A DNA stretch of 64,000 nucleotides from Hyphomicrobiales bacterium (GCA_900469625.1 UBXV01000002.1:186001-250000), one strand, 5' to 3'; positions 1 to 8,744 are shown, counted from the first letter of the stretch. The notes: generated from the letters alone by a model not told the origin. Made by a program: numbers and translations.

Positions 1-195
1 TTCGATGATCTCTACCTGAGTAAGGCCTTCTATCCGCCGCTGACGACCGTGACCCAGCCGCGCGCCGACATCGGCCGGACGGCGATGTCGCTGCTGCTGC
101 GCATGCTTTCCGGCGAGGAGGTGGGCCTTGCCCCGCCCATCGTGCTGCCGACGGCGCTGAGCGTTCGAGCCAGCACCGCTTCGCCACGGCAATAA
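1..195 (+). CDS. LacI-family transcriptional regulator, C-terminal fragment
   Basis: The reading frame is open from the first base and ends at TAA 193-195, so only the last 64 residues of a longer gene are present. The segment (FDDLYLSKAFYPPLTTV, then QPRADIGRTAMSLLLRML) matches the end of the effector-binding domain of LacI/GalR regulators, where a 'TTV.QP...IG..A...L...L.G' pattern is typical. The gene ends 22 bases before the Gfo/Idh/MocA oxidoreductase on the same strand, which suggests local control of a sugar or polyol pathway. The N-terminal DNA-binding domain lies outside the window, so family assignment rests on this tail alone. Confidence 0.7.
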   Translation, partial: FDDLYLSKAFYPPLTTVTQPRADIGRTAMSLLLRMLSGEEVGLAPPIVLPTALSVRASTASPRQ

Positions 196-217
196 CCTGA
201 CAATCTGGGAGAAGAGA

Positions 218-1462
218 ATGACACAGCTACCGAAGCAGACGCTGCGCGTGGGTTTCGTCGGAACCGGCTTCATCGCCCACTTCCACCTGAAGTCGATGAT
301 CGGCGTGCGCAACGTCGAAGTGACCGGTGTCTTCAGCCGCAAGGCGGAAAACCGCGAGAAATTTGCGCGCGAAGTCGAAGCACTCGGGCTCGGCACCTGC
401 CGCACGCATGAGAGCCTTGAAGCGCTGCTGTCGGCTGACGACGTCGATGCGATCTGGATCCTGTCGCCGAACTACACGCGCCTCGATGTGATGCGCTCGT
501 TGCACGGGGCGATAAAGTCGGGCCGCAGCAAGGTGTTTGCGGTCGCCTGCGAGAAGCCGTTGGCGCGCACGGTGGCGGAAGCTCGCGAGATGCTGACGCT
601 TGCCGAAGATGCCGGCCTCAACCACGGCTATCTCGAAAACCAGGTGTTCTGCACGCCGGTGCTGCGGGGCAAGGAAATCATCTGGCGCCGGGCCGCCTCC
701 ACCACCGGCAGGCCCTATCTGGCGCGCGCGGCAGAGGAGCATTCCGGACCGCACGAACCCTGGTTCTGGCAGGGCGACAAGCAGGGCGGCGGGGTGCTCT
801 CCGACATGATGTGCCACAGCGTCGAGGTGGCGCGTTATCTGCTGACGGCACCCGGCGCGCCGCGCAATTCGCTGAAGATCAAGGCGGTCAACGGCACGGT
901 CGCCAATCTGAAATGGACGCGGCCCAATTATGCCGAACAGCTGCGCAAGCGCTTCGGCAACGATGTCGACTATCGCAACCGCCCGTCGGAGGATTTTGCC
1001 CGCGCCACGGTGACGCTCGAAGATGAGGACGGCAACGAACTGATGATCGAGGCGACGACCTCCTGGGCCTATGTCGGCGCAGGGCTGCGCATCCAGCTCG
1101 AACTGCTCGGGCCGGAATACGCGCTCGAATACAACTCGTTGAGCACGGGCCTGAAGATCTTCATGTCCCGCGAGGTCACGGGTTCGGAAGGCGAGGATCT
1201 GGTCGAGAAGCAGAATGCCGAGCAGGGGCTGATGCCGGTGCTCGAGGACGAGGCGGGCGTCTACGGCTATACGGACGAGAACCGCCACATGGTCGAGTGC
1301 TTCCGCAAGGGCCAGAAGCCGCTCGAGACCTTTGAGGACGGGCTGGCTGTGGTCGAGATGCTGATGGGCCTTTATCGCTCCGCCGAGATCAATGCGACCT
1401 TGCAGTTCCCGGCTCCGGAGCTTGAACATTACGTACCGGTCGTAGCCCGCAAGGGCGCCTGA
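218..1462 (+). CDS. Gfo/Idh/MocA family NAD(P)-dependent oxidoreductase
   Basis: A 414-residue protein with an N-terminal Rossmann fold (VGFVGTGFIAHFHLKSM, residues about 11-27) followed by the family motif CEKPLARTVAEAREML at about 110-125, where Glu-Lys-Pro marks the catalytic and cofactor region. The C-terminal half is the alpha/beta substrate domain usual in this family. Members oxidise or reduce sugars, inositols and related polyols with NAD(P). ATG 218 is preceded by GGGAGAAGAG, a good ribosome site. It follows a LacI-type regulator on the same strand, consistent with an inducible sugar or cyclitol pathway. The exact substrate cannot be read from the sequence. Confidence 0.85.
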   Translation: MTQLPKQTLRVGFVGTGFIAHFHLKSMIGVRNVEVTGVFSRKAENREKFAREVEALGLGTCRTHESLEALLSADDVDAIWILSPNYTRLDVMRSLHGAIKSGRSKVFAVACEKPLARTVAEAREMLTLAEDAGLNHGYLENQVFCTPVLRGKEIIWRRAASTTGRPYLARAAEEHSGPHEPWFWQGDKQGGGVLSDMMCHSVEVARYLLTAPGAPRNSLKIKAVNGTVANLKWTRPNYAEQLRKRFGNDVDYRNRPSEDFARATVTLEDEDGNELMIEATTSWAYVGAGLRIQLELLGPEYALEYNSLSTGLKIFMSREVTGSEGEDLVEKQNAEQGLMPVLEDEAGVYGYTDENRHMVECFRKGQKPLETFEDGLAVVEMLMGLYRSAEINATLQFPAPELEHYVPVVARKGA

Positions 1463-1474
1463 TCGCGACTGTTG

Positions 1475-1505
1475 GAGACTGGCGGCGAGAAGCGCCGCCA
1501 GTCTC
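1475..1505. terminator. Hairpin between convergent genes
   Basis: GAGACTGGCGGCG (1475-1487) pairs perfectly with 1493-1505 around a 5-base loop, giving a 13-bp stem just after the oxidoreductase stop and before the convergent PPOX gene. There is no clear T-run on either side, so it may act as an RNA-stabilising or weak bidirectional terminator hairpin. Confidence 0.5.
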
Positions 1506-1529
1506 GCCGGACCAATTCGGGTCTGCGTG

Positions 1530-2000
1530 TCAATGCGATGCGAGGTCCACCCGGTCTTCGCCGGCGGCGCGCCCGGTCATCTCGTCGATATCGATGACAA
1601 AGAAGAGGTGATGCGACGCAGCCGCAACGCCCTCTTCGACCGGCTTCAGGCCGCCCGGTTCCCACCAGTTGGTGCGTTTTTCCAGCAGAGACCAGGCGTG
1701 CATGTGTTCATCGTGCCCTTCTCTGGTGTCGGCCAGTTCGCGATATCTGCCGTAGATCACGGCGCTCTTCCAGCTTTCCCGTCCTGCCAATTCGTCGACC
1801 TCGACGCAGACGCGCGGGTTCGTGCGCATCCAGTCGACCTTCCGGCCGGGCATCGAGAAGCCATAGAGCCGGTTGGTGCTGTAGGCATATTGAATGGGAA
1901 CGACATAGGGCTGGTCGTTTCTGGCGCAGGCCAGCCGGCCGATGTGATTGGAGGAGACGAGGCCGATACACTCCTCACGCGACAATTCCCTGACGAACAT
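1530..2000 (-). CDS. Pyridoxamine 5'-phosphate oxidase-fold flavin-binding protein
   Basis: A 156-residue protein with the split-barrel fold of the PPOX/flavin-reductase-like superfamily. The N-terminal pattern (LSREECIGLVSSNHIGRLA, then YVVPIQYAY) and the later PGRKVDWMRTNPRVCVEVDE segment are typical of small FMN- or F420-type binding proteins. The length fits single-domain members. Such proteins are often annotated as nitroimidazole-resistance or general flavin-nucleotide-binding proteins, and the physiological substrate is usually unknown. It is convergent with the upstream oxidoreductase and divergent from the SLC13 permease. The start at 1998-2000 has a purine-rich stretch (GGAAACGAAAC) directly upstream. 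Confidence 0.75.
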   Translation of the reverse strand: MFVRELSREECIGLVSSNHIGRLACARNDQPYVVPIQYAYSTNRLYGFSMPGRKVDWMRTNPRVCVEVDELAGRESWKSAVIYGRYRELADTREGHDEHMHAWSLLEKRTNWWEPGGLKPVEEGVAAASHHLFFVIDIDEMTGRAAGEDRVDLASH

Positions 2001-2274
2001 GTTTCGTTTCCTTCAACGGTGAACTGCGAGCTGAGGATTGTGGAGCAATCGCCGACCTCGGCATTGATATGGCGCAAGGCGAGCACATTGAAAGGCACCC
2101 TTTTGGTCGCGCCGGCGATCTCTCCCGCGGTGGAAAAATCGAAACGCGGCGCGTAACTGCCGGGAATAAACCTCGCCCGGCGCCGTTAGGTCCTCATCGA
2201 ATGACCATGACGGTCGGTTGCCGCGCGTCTCTGCTGTCGCCAACCGACCGAACGAAGAAAAGGATCGGGCCATC

Positions 2275-3750
2275 ATGACCAGCGTTCGGGCAATTGCATC
2301 GGAGCGAGACATCGTCATCGCCTCGGCCAGTGGAGGGCACGATTTCGGCGCGCAGATGCCGCTGCGCCAGGTGCGGCTGTTGACGGGCTCGATGCTCATT
2401 CTTTTCGCGGCGATCCTGATTTTCGTCGCGGCCGACGGGCTTACCTTGCCGATGCGGTTCGCGCTGATGGTTTTTGCGACCACGCTGGTCTGCTGGACGA
2501 TCTTCGACCTGCCGGAAACACCGGTGGCGCTGGCCGGTGCGCTCGCGCTCGGCGCGACGGGCACGGTCAGCGAAGAGGCGGTGTTTGCGGCCCTTGGCAA
2601 CGATATCGTCTGGCTGATGATCGCCGCCTTCGTCATCGCCTCGGTGCTGCAGGCATCGGGTCTTGTGGAGCGTCTCACCTTCCGGCTGCTCGCGCCGTTT
2701 CGCCGCGTCAGGAGCCTGTTCTGGGCCTTGACGCTGACAATCTCTGCCTCGGCCTTCATCATTCCTTCCACTTCGGCGCGGGCGGCCATCTTCATGCCGG
2801 TGTTTCTGGGGCTGACGGCAGCGATCGGCAGGCCGGGCGTCACCCGGGCGCTTGCCTTGCTTTTCCCCTCTGCGATCCTGCTCTCCGCCGCCGCTTCGCT
2901 CACCGGTGCCGGGGCACATCTGGTCGCGGTCGACTTCATCCGCCGCAGTGGCGGCAAGGCGCCTGATTTCTTCGACTGGGCGCTGCTGGCAGCGCCCTTC
3001 GGATTGATCACCAGCCTGATTGCCTGCGGACTCATCCTCAGGTTCTTCCTTGGCGCCGAAGACCGCAATGCCCAGTTCGAGACTGCCATGCGGGGCGAAA
3101 AACAGCCGCTGCTCGTACAGGAAAAGACCTTGCTTGCGGTGACGGCGCTGATCGTTCTGGCGCTCGCGACGTCAGGCCTGCACGGCATTGCCTTGCCCTT
3201 CGTCGCGTTGATCGGCGCCCTGGTGATTGCGTCGGAAAAGGTTTCGGGCATGCCGTTTCGCAAGGCGCTGAAGACTGTCGAGTGGAACCTTTTGCTGTTC
3301 CTCGCCGGCACGCTCGTCATCGGCGAGGCGCTGATGAGCACCGGCACTGCTGCGTTGCTTGCCGAGCGCGCCATCGGCGTGCTCAGCCTTGTCGGCAAGC
3401 CGCCGGCCTGGCTGGTGATCCTGTTCACGGTGATCCTCGCGACATTGGCCCACATCGTCGTCGCCTCGCGGACGGCGCGGGCGACGGTGCTGATCCCGGC
3501 GCTCGCTCTGCCGCTCGCCGGCCTTGGCGTCGACCCGGCCGTGCTCATCATGGCAGCAACCCTTGGTAGCGGATTCTGCCAGACGCTGATGGTTTCGGCC
3601 AAGCCCGTCGCTCTCTTCGGGGGCATGGAACCGCCCGCTTTCACACCCGCGGATCTGATGCGGCTCGCAGCCATGCTGCTTGTCCCCTTCATCGGGCTTC
3701 TGACGCTTGTCGCCGTCTTCATCTGGCCGTTGATGGGTTTCGGCGCGTGA
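2275..3750 (+). CDS. SLC13/DASS-type anion permease
   Basis: A 491-residue integral membrane protein with roughly 11-12 hydrophobic segments. The ASAFIIPSTSARAAIFMPV segment and the matching late segment near ASRTARATVLIPALALPLAG are the repeated 'SxT(S)' type motifs of divalent anion:Na+ symporters (SLC13) and arsenite-permease-like carriers. Substrates in the family are dicarboxylates, tricarboxylates or sulfate, and none can be assigned here. I chose ATG 2275 because AAGAAAAGGA lies just upstream; an in-frame ATG at 2218 would add 19 residues not typical of the family. A strong terminator follows at 3780, so it is probably transcribed separately from the glycerate kinase downstream. Confidence 0.75.
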   Translation: MTSVRAIASERDIVIASASGGHDFGAQMPLRQVRLLTGSMLILFAAILIFVAADGLTLPMRFALMVFATTLVCWTIFDLPETPVALAGALALGATGTVSEEAVFAALGNDIVWLMIAAFVIASVLQASGLVERLTFRLLAPFRRVRSLFWALTLTISASAFIIPSTSARAAIFMPVFLGLTAAIGRPGVTRALALLFPSAILLSAAASLTGAGAHLVAVDFIRRSGGKAPDFFDWALLAAPFGLITSLIACGLILRFFLGAEDRNAQFETAMRGEKQPLLVQEKTLLAVTALIVLALATSGLHGIALPFVALIGALVIASEKVSGMPFRKALKTVEWNLLLFLAGTLVIGEALMSTGTAALLAERAIGVLSLVGKPPAWLVILFTVILATLAHIVVASRTARATVLIPALALPLAGLGVDPAVLIMAATLGSGFCQTLMVSAKPVALFGGMEPPAFTPADLMRLAAMLLVPFIGLLTLVAVFIWPLMGFGA

Positions 3751-3779
3751 TATAAGCGACTGAAAATATTGAATTTAGG

Positions 3780-3820
3780 AAAGGCCGGCGCTCGCAAGCT
3801 CCGGCCTTTTCATTTTTTTG
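3780..3820 (+). terminator. Rho-independent terminator after the SLC13 permease
   Basis: AAGGCCGG (3781-3788) pairs with CCGGCCTT (3801-3808), and the stem is followed by TTCATTTTTTTG. The T-rich tail points to plus-strand termination. Confidence 0.85.
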
Positions 3821-3921
3821 CATAGGCGGCGAAATAGTTTCGTATCGCGCGGAATAAACCCTTGGAGCTGCCGTTTCTCCCTTGCATCCGCATTGTCACA
3901 AAAACGCAAGGAGACTGTCAC

Positions 3922-5094
3922 ATGACACTAACCATTCTGGTTGCACCGTCTGGTTTCAAGGAAAGTCTGTCGGCGGAAGAAGCGGCCGATTGCATCGAGA
4001 AGGGCGTGCTGCGCGCCTGCCCTCAGGCACGGGTTCTGAAGGTGCCGATGGTCGATGGCGGCGAGGGTTTTACCAAGGCCCTGGTCGCCGTCACCGGTGG
4101 CACGCTGCACGAATGCGTCGTCACCGGGCCGCTCGGCACGCCGGTCCTGTCGCATTTCGGGTTTCTCGGCGGCCAGGACGAACCGGTCGCCATCATCGAA
4201 ATGGCGGCTGCCGCCGGCCTCCGGCTGGTGCCGCGCGATCGCCGCAACCCTTGCATCACCTCGAGCTACGGCGTTGGCGAACTGATCCGGGCGGCGCTCG
4301 ACGCCGGCGCGCGCCGCATCCTGCTTGGTTGCGGCGACAGCGGCATCAATGACGGCGGCGCTGGCATGGCGCAGGCGCTGGGCATCGCGCTCATCGACAA
4401 GGATGGCTTGCCATTGTCACCCGGCGGCGGCGCGCTCGGCAGGCTGGCCCACATCGATCTTTCCGCCCGCGACCCGCGCCTTGCGGATGTTCGTATCGAT
4501 GCGGCCGTCAACTGGCACAACGTGCTTCTCGGCGAACGCGGCGTTGCCCGGGTCTTCGGCCCGCAGAAAGGGGCAACGCCCGCGCAGGTCGAGGTTCTGG
4601 CCGATGCGATGGAAACCTATGCGGCGGCAATTCACCGCGCCACCGGCATCGAGGTCGGCAGTGCTCCTGGCGCCGGCGCGTCGGGCGGTCTCGGTGCCGC
4701 CATCCTCGGGCTGCTCGGCGGCACGCTGCATCCGCGCTACGACATCGTCATGCAATATCTCGATCTCGACAGCATGATCGCGAGGGCGGATCTCATCATC
4801 ACGGCGGAAGGCAGCCTTGATGGTCAGACGCCGTTCGGCAAGGTGCCGGCGGAAGTCGGTCACCGCGCCAAGGAGGCCGGACGTCCGGTGATTGCGCTCG
4901 CCGGCACCATCGGCAAGGGTGTTACCTTGAACTTCGAGCATGGCATCGACGCCTTCGCCTCGATCCTGAAGGCGCCCTGCAGTCTCGATGATGCGATCAA
5001 CGCGGCACCGAAGCTGCTGGTCCGAGCGGCAGAGGATGCGGTGCGCATGGTCCGGGTCGGCATGCTCCTGACCGAGCGAGGACTTGCGGCCTGA
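3922..5094 (+). CDS. Glycerate kinase, type 2 (GarK/GlxK family)
   Basis: A 390-residue cytoplasmic kinase that phosphorylates D-glycerate with ATP. The N-terminus ILVAPSGFKESLSAEEAA is the hallmark of this family, as are VPMVDGGEGF (residues about 38-47), GCGDSGINDGGAGMAQALG (about 136-154) and the late ITAEGSLDGQTPFGKVP. ATG 3922 is preceded by CAAGGAG; an upstream in-frame ATG at 3862 would add 20 atypical residues. The enzyme links glyoxylate, tartronate and hydroxypyruvate breakdown to glycolysis. The neighbouring permease could bring in an organic acid, but the terminator between them argues against one operon. Confidence 0.9.
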   Translation: MTLTILVAPSGFKESLSAEEAADCIEKGVLRACPQARVLKVPMVDGGEGFTKALVAVTGGTLHECVVTGPLGTPVLSHFGFLGGQDEPVAIIEMAAAAGLRLVPRDRRNPCITSSYGVGELIRAALDAGARRILLGCGDSGINDGGAGMAQALGIALIDKDGLPLSPGGGALGRLAHIDLSARDPRLADVRIDAAVNWHNVLLGERGVARVFGPQKGATPAQVEVLADAMETYAAAIHRATGIEVGSAPGAGASGGLGAAILGLLGGTLHPRYDIVMQYLDLDSMIARADLIITAEGSLDGQTPFGKVPAEVGHRAKEAGRPVIALAGTIGKGVTLNFEHGIDAFASILKAPCSLDDAINAAPKLLVRAAEDAVRMVRVGMLLTERGLAA

Positions 5095-5111
5095 TTGAAC
5101 CAGGCATGACG

Positions 5112-5165
5112 GCTCCGGCGGAAAGGAGGTGCGCAATGCGACACCTTCTTTCCGCCGGAGCTTCT
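5112..5165. terminator. Long hairpin between convergent genes
   Basis: GCTCCGGCGGAAAGGAGGTG (5112-5131) pairs with 5142-5161 with few mismatches around a short loop, and TTCTTT follows on the plus strand. It lies between the glycerate kinase and the convergent protease gene, so a terminator, possibly bidirectional, is the likely role. Confidence 0.7.
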
Positions 5166-5220
5166 TTATGGGCTCGATACGGGACGTCCTGCCGCCAGGG
5201 AGCGGCGAAAAAGCCCGCCA

Positions 5221-6633
5221 CTATGAACGGCAAAGCTCGCGCGCGTTGAGAACGCCCCAGCCGAATACGGGATCCTTGCCGGGCGCGCCGACATCGTCTG
5301 CGGTTTGCGCCACGAGCTTGCCGATCTCCTCGGCCGAAAGCGAAGGGTTCGAAGCCCTGAGGATGGCGACGGCTGCGGTCACGAACGGAGCGGCGAATGA
5401 CGTGCCGGTGCGCGGCCGGCCACCATCGACGGACGCGGCCGTCCAGACGCCGGTGCCAAGCGCCGCAACGTCGATATGCTCTCCCTGCGCGGCGCGGCGA
5501 TAGGGGCGGAAATTGCGGTCGACGGCGGTCACCGCGATCAGTTCGGGGTAGGCGGCGGGATAGACGGGCTTTGCCCTTGGGCCATCGTTGCCGGCGGCCG
5601 CGACCTGGAGGATGTTGCGCTCGGCAACCAGCCCGACGGTCTTTTCGAGCAACTGGTTGTGCGGGCCTGACAGGCTCATGTTGATCACAGTCACGCGGCG
5701 CGATGCCAGAAGATCGATCGCCCTGATGAGATCATAGCTCTCGGCGACATCGGCGTCGCCGTTCGTTTTCTGGAAGGCGTCGACCGCGATCACGCGTGCA
5801 TCGCGCAGCAGACCGGGCGCGCGGCTGTCCTGCCGGCCGGCGATGAGAGCGGCAACAGCCGTGCCGTGCTGGCGCCCGGACTCAGGCGCTTCGTCGGCCG
5901 CCAGCCGGATGATGTCGAGGTCGACGCCCTGAAGTGCTGGGTGGTCGGGGTTGATTGCCGTGTCGATCAGCCCGATCGGACCAGCGGCGGTGCAGGCCCT
6001 GCCGGCATCGGGTGCGGGCCAGCCGATCGCCGTGCGCACCAGCGCGCAGCGGCCTTCACCGCAGGGAGCGGGCTCGGCGCTCCCCTCGTTCGGATCGAAA
6101 TAATGGTTGAGATCGGCAACGGCACCGGGTGCGGCAGCGGCGACTTCCTGGCGCGCGGCATCGAGCGTCATGCCCGTGGGCACCGAAAGCTTGACGATCT
6201 CGGACCCGGAAAGGCCAAGGGATTGGCGCCCCCGCGTTGTGAAGCCACGTTCGCCGAGGCGTTGGATCGCGGCTTCGTCGAGGCCGATCGCGATGATTTC
6301 GCCGGGAACATGGGTTGGTTTGCGCACAGGCGGCGGGCGTCGGGCGACGCGTTTTTCCGGTGCACCCCGGAAGAGATCGAGGAGATTGCCGCCACCGCGC
6401 CAGGTGCCGCTCGATCCGCGATCGGATGACCGGTTCGATGACGAGCCGCCGCCACCACCGCCGCCATCATCATCGTCTCCGCCGCCATCGTCGTCGTCCG
6501 CATGGGCCGGCGTGATGAAGCCGAAAGAACTGCTGGTGGAGGAGCCGGCCACGCCGGATGCGACGATGTCGCCATGGGCGACAACCAGGCCGCAGATCGA
6601 TGCGGCCGTCAATCGGAGCAGGTGTTTCTTCAA
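5221..6633 (-). CDS. Exported S8 (subtilisin-like) serine protease
   Basis: A 470-residue protein. Residues 1-45 form a long signal peptide ending near PAHA. Next is a low-complexity Asp/Gly/Ser linker (about 46-85), a propeptide-like region (about 110-180) and a subtilisin domain with the full catalytic triad: Asp224 (GLIDTAIN), His256 (QHGTAVAALIAG) and Ser412 (GTSFAAP), plus oxyanion Asn349 (AAAGND). It should act in the periplasm or outside the cell. The start codon is TTG at 6631-6633, six bases after GAGGAG; the nearest upstream ATG is out of frame. It is divergent from an ECF sigma/anti-sigma pair and has a plausible ECF-type promoter, so it may be a regulon member or may act on that system. 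Confidence 0.85.
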   Translation of the reverse strand: MKKHLLRLTAASICGLVVAHGDIVASGVAGSSTSSSFGFITPAHADDDDGGGDDDDGGGGGGGSSSNRSSDRGSSGTWRGGGNLLDLFRGAPEKRVARRPPPVRKPTHVPGEIIAIGLDEAAIQRLGERGFTTRGRQSLGLSGSEIVKLSVPTGMTLDAARQEVAAAAPGAVADLNHYFDPNEGSAEPAPCGEGRCALVRTAIGWPAPDAGRACTAAGPIGLIDTAINPDHPALQGVDLDIIRLAADEAPESGRQHGTAVAALIAGRQDSRAPGLLRDARVIAVDAFQKTNGDADVAESYDLIRAIDLLASRRVTVINMSLSGPHNQLLEKTVGLVAERNILQVAAAGNDGPRAKPVYPAAYPELIAVTAVDRNFRPYRRAAQGEHIDVAALGTGVWTAASVDGGRPRTGTSFAAPFVTAAVAILRASNPSLSAEEIGKLVAQTADDVGAPGKDPVFGWGVLNARELCRS

Positions 6634-6730
6634 GGCATTCTCCTCGTCCCGACCGCGCCGGGGTGGATCAGCTTACCGTGAAAGGCTGGCCCGCCGGTGG
6701 TGACATTTGCGTGTGCTTCCCATATCGCTC

Positions 6731-6755
6731 AACGGATGAATCGACAAATTATTCC
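6731..6755 (-). promoter_or_regulatory. Candidate ECF (EcfG-like) promoter for the protease gene
   Basis: Read on the minus strand the site is GGAAT, then 16 bases, then CGTT. This is one mismatch from the GGAAC-N16/17-CGTT pattern of alphaproteobacterial general-stress ECF promoters. It lies about 100 bases upstream of the protease start in the divergent region shared with the sigma gene. The match is by eye only. Confidence 0.4.
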
Positions 6756-6791
6756 CCCGCGTGCCCGTCGAAGCGCCGGAAGGAACGCGAA

Positions 6792-7334
6792 ATGACTGAA
6801 CAGGACATCGCCTTCGGCGAACGCCTGGTGGCTTTCCTACCGAACCTTCGCCGCTTCGCCATCTCGCTATGCCGTTCGCGCGATCTCGCCGACGACCTCG
6901 TGCAGGCCGCCTGCGAGAAGGCGCTCGTTGGTTCGGAGCGGTTCGAGGAGGGCACGCGCTTCGACGCCTGGATGTTCCGCATTCTGCGCAATCTGTGGAT
7001 AGATCAGCTTCGCCGGCAGAAAACGGCGGGGCCGACCGAAGAAATCGATGCCCAGCCGGAGCTTGCTGTTGCCTCCGGCGAGGCGGGCTCGGAAGCGCGC
7101 ATGACGCTGAAGAACGTGGCGACCGCCATCGACGGCCTCGTGCTGGAACAGCGCGAGGTGCTGCTTTTGACTTGCGTCGAGGACCTCTCCTACAAGGAGG
7201 CGGCCGAGGTTCTCGGCATTCCCATCGGCACTGTCATGAGCAGGCTTGCGCGCGCCCGCAAGAATCTTGCTGAGGCGGCGGGAATAGAACCGCCAGCCGC
7301 GCGTTCACCGGATATGAGAGGCGGGGCAAGATGA
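6792..7334 (+). CDS. ECF-type RNA polymerase sigma factor
   Basis: A 180-residue sigma-70-family protein of ECF size with only regions 2 and 4. Region 2 runs about 20-80 (DLADDLVQAACEKAL, then FDAWMFRILRNLWIDQLRR). Region 4 runs about 115-165 (QREVLLLTCVEDLSYKEAAE, then VLGIPIGTVMSRLARARKNL), with the usual helix-turn-helix. ATG 6792 follows GGAAGGAA; the frame is open further upstream but that stretch has no family similarity. The stop overlaps the next start (ATGA), so the two are translationally coupled. The partner downstream is a membrane-anchored anti-sigma factor, and the protease gene is divergent. Confidence 0.9.
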   Translation: MTEQDIAFGERLVAFLPNLRRFAISLCRSRDLADDLVQAACEKALVGSERFEEGTRFDAWMFRILRNLWIDQLRRQKTAGPTEEIDAQPELAVASGEAGSEARMTLKNVATAIDGLVLEQREVLLLTCVEDLSYKEAAEVLGIPIGTVMSRLARARKNLAEAAGIEPPAARSPDMRGGAR

Positions 7335-8143
7335 GCGACATGGAATTCACCGACGAAATCCTGATGGCATTCGCCGATGGCGAGCTCGACGAGGAGACGA
7401 CGCGCCTTGTCGAGGCGGCGCTCGAAACGGACGACAAATTGATGGCACGCGTTGCGATGTTCATGGAGACGCGCGCCGCTTCGAGCGAAGCCCTGAAGCC
7501 GCTGCTCGACGAGCCGGTTCCCGATCATCTGGCAGACAAAGTGCGCGCAATGGCCGCCGAAGCCGCAGCGCGGCACGACGATGACAGGATGGCGGCAACG
7601 GCTGCCGCCGACGATCGTGCCAACGCGGACAACGTCGTTGCCTTCCGTCGGCCAGAAGCACACGCGCAACCACAGCGGCCCCTGTCGCAGGGAATGATGG
7701 CTCTGGCCGCCTCGCTGCTGATCGTCGTCGGTGGTGTCGGTGGATATTTTCTGGGCGGCGCAGGCCAGACGGGTATCGGCAGCCCCGAGGTCGCCGGCCT
7801 GGTCGATCCGGCCGTCGCCGGCATTCTCGACCAGCGTGCATCGGGTGAGGAACTGGCCCTCGGCGACGGACAGCTGCGTTTGGTTTCGACCTTTGAGACC
7901 GGCGGCCAGCAGCTTTGCCGCGAATACGAGTTGAAGCGGCCGAACCTGCCAGACTTCGTCTCGGTGGCTTGCCGCAGCGACAGCGGCTGGCGGACGCAGC
8001 TTGCGATCGTCACGCCGGAAGCCGGTGAAGGCTTTGCGCCGGCGTCGTCGCTGGAAACCGTCGATGCCTACCTGACTTCGATCGGTGCCGGCGGACCCCT
8101 TGACGCGGAAGCCGAGAAGAAGGCGCTTGCCGGCGTCAAATAA
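7331..8143 (+). CDS. Membrane-anchored anti-sigma factor
   Basis: A 270-residue protein whose first residues (FTDEILMAFADGELDEE) match the start of anti-sigma factors paired with ECF sigmas. One transmembrane helix lies at about 121-142, and the C-terminal 120 residues are predicted periplasmic, with two cysteines (around CREYEL and VACRSD) that could form a disulfide. I see no HxxxCxxC zinc motif of the classic ZAS type. It overlaps the sigma gene by four bases. By family logic it holds the sigma factor at the membrane until a periplasmic signal arrives. Whether the divergent protease is part of that signal is unknown. Confidence 0.8.
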   Translation: MSDMEFTDEILMAFADGELDEETTRLVEAALETDDKLMARVAMFMETRAASSEALKPLLDEPVPDHLADKVRAMAAEAAARHDDDRMAATAAADDRANADNVVAFRRPEAHAQPQRPLSQGMMALAASLLIVVGGVGGYFLGGAGQTGIGSPEVAGLVDPAVAGILDQRASGEELALGDGQLRLVSTFETGGQQLCREYELKRPNLPDFVSVACRSDSGWRTQLAIVTPEAGEGFAPASSLETVDAYLTSIGAGGPLDAEAEKKALAGVK

Positions 8144-8146
8144 CGC

Positions 8147-8644
8147 TCAGCGCGGCTTGTCCACCGGTACGGACAGGCCGACCTTGACGCGGTCCATGGT
8201 GACGAACGTCCGGAACCGCCGGATGTTCGGGTTGCCGAAAAACATGCGGCGGGTGAAGGCTTCGTAGTCGCCCATCGTCGGCACGATCACGACCAGCATG
8301 AAATCGACGTCGCCGGTGACGTAGTAGCATTGCTGTACTTCGGGTGCGGCCGAAAAGGCGGCCTTGGCCGCATCCAAAAGCGCGATCTGCTCACTTTCCA
8401 CTTCCACCTCGACGAAGATCGTCAGCGCCTGGTTGACGCGGGCCGGGTCGATCACGGCGACGTTGGCGCGGATGACGCCGCTCTCCTCCATGCGCTTGAT
8501 CCGCCGCTGCACGGCCGGCGCTGACAGGTTGACCGCTTCGCCGATCTGCCGTTGTGGCGTGGTGTTGTCCTGCTGCAGGATCGAAAGGATCGCGAGATCG
8601 AAGCGATCGAGCGCCGCCGATGCGGTCTTGGAAGCGGCCATCAT
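8147..8644 (-). CDS. Lrp/AsnC-family transcriptional regulator
   Basis: A 165-residue regulator with an N-terminal winged helix-turn-helix (LDRFDLAILSILQQDNTTPQ, then IGEAVNLSAPAVQRRIKRME) and a C-terminal RAM/ligand domain (CYYVTGDVDFMLVVIVP). I chose the ATG at 8642-8644 because ACGAGGAC sits just upstream; the frame extends another 38 codons but without family similarity. It is divergent from diaminopropionate ammonia-lyase and ends three bases after the anti-sigma gene on the opposite strand. Lrp-type regulators next to amino acid degradation genes usually control them in response to the amino acid substrate. Confidence 0.85.
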   Translation of the reverse strand: MMAASKTASAALDRFDLAILSILQQDNTTPQRQIGEAVNLSAPAVQRRIKRMEESGVIRANVAVIDPARVNQALTIFVEVEVESEQIALLDAAKAAFSAAPEVQQCYYVTGDVDFMLVVIVPTMGDYEAFTRRMFFGNPNIRRFRTFVTMDRVKVGLSVPVDKPR

Positions 8645-8744
8645 GTCCTCGTGCTGGTTTACAAACTTGCATCTGATGACGCCAATTAGAGCGCATTTCT
8701 CTCGTCCGGTGAAATAGAACTTCACGAAACGAGGAGATTGCCCC

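Noticed and set aside
227-1429. Long open frame of 400 codons antisense to the Gfo/Idh/MocA gene
   Set aside because: High GC content keeps antisense frames open. The composition (Arg/His/Gln/Ala-rich) is typical of shadow frames, and the plus-strand gene has clear family motifs.
2013-3797. 594-codon open frame antisense to the SLC13 permease
   Set aside because: Ser/Thr/Arg/Ala-rich shadow composition, no family pattern; the plus strand encodes a clear membrane protein and is followed by a terminator.
6636-6638. ATG just upstream as the start of the S8 protease
   Set aside because: It is out of frame and meets a stop after two codons. TTG at 6631-6633 is in frame with a good ribosome site.
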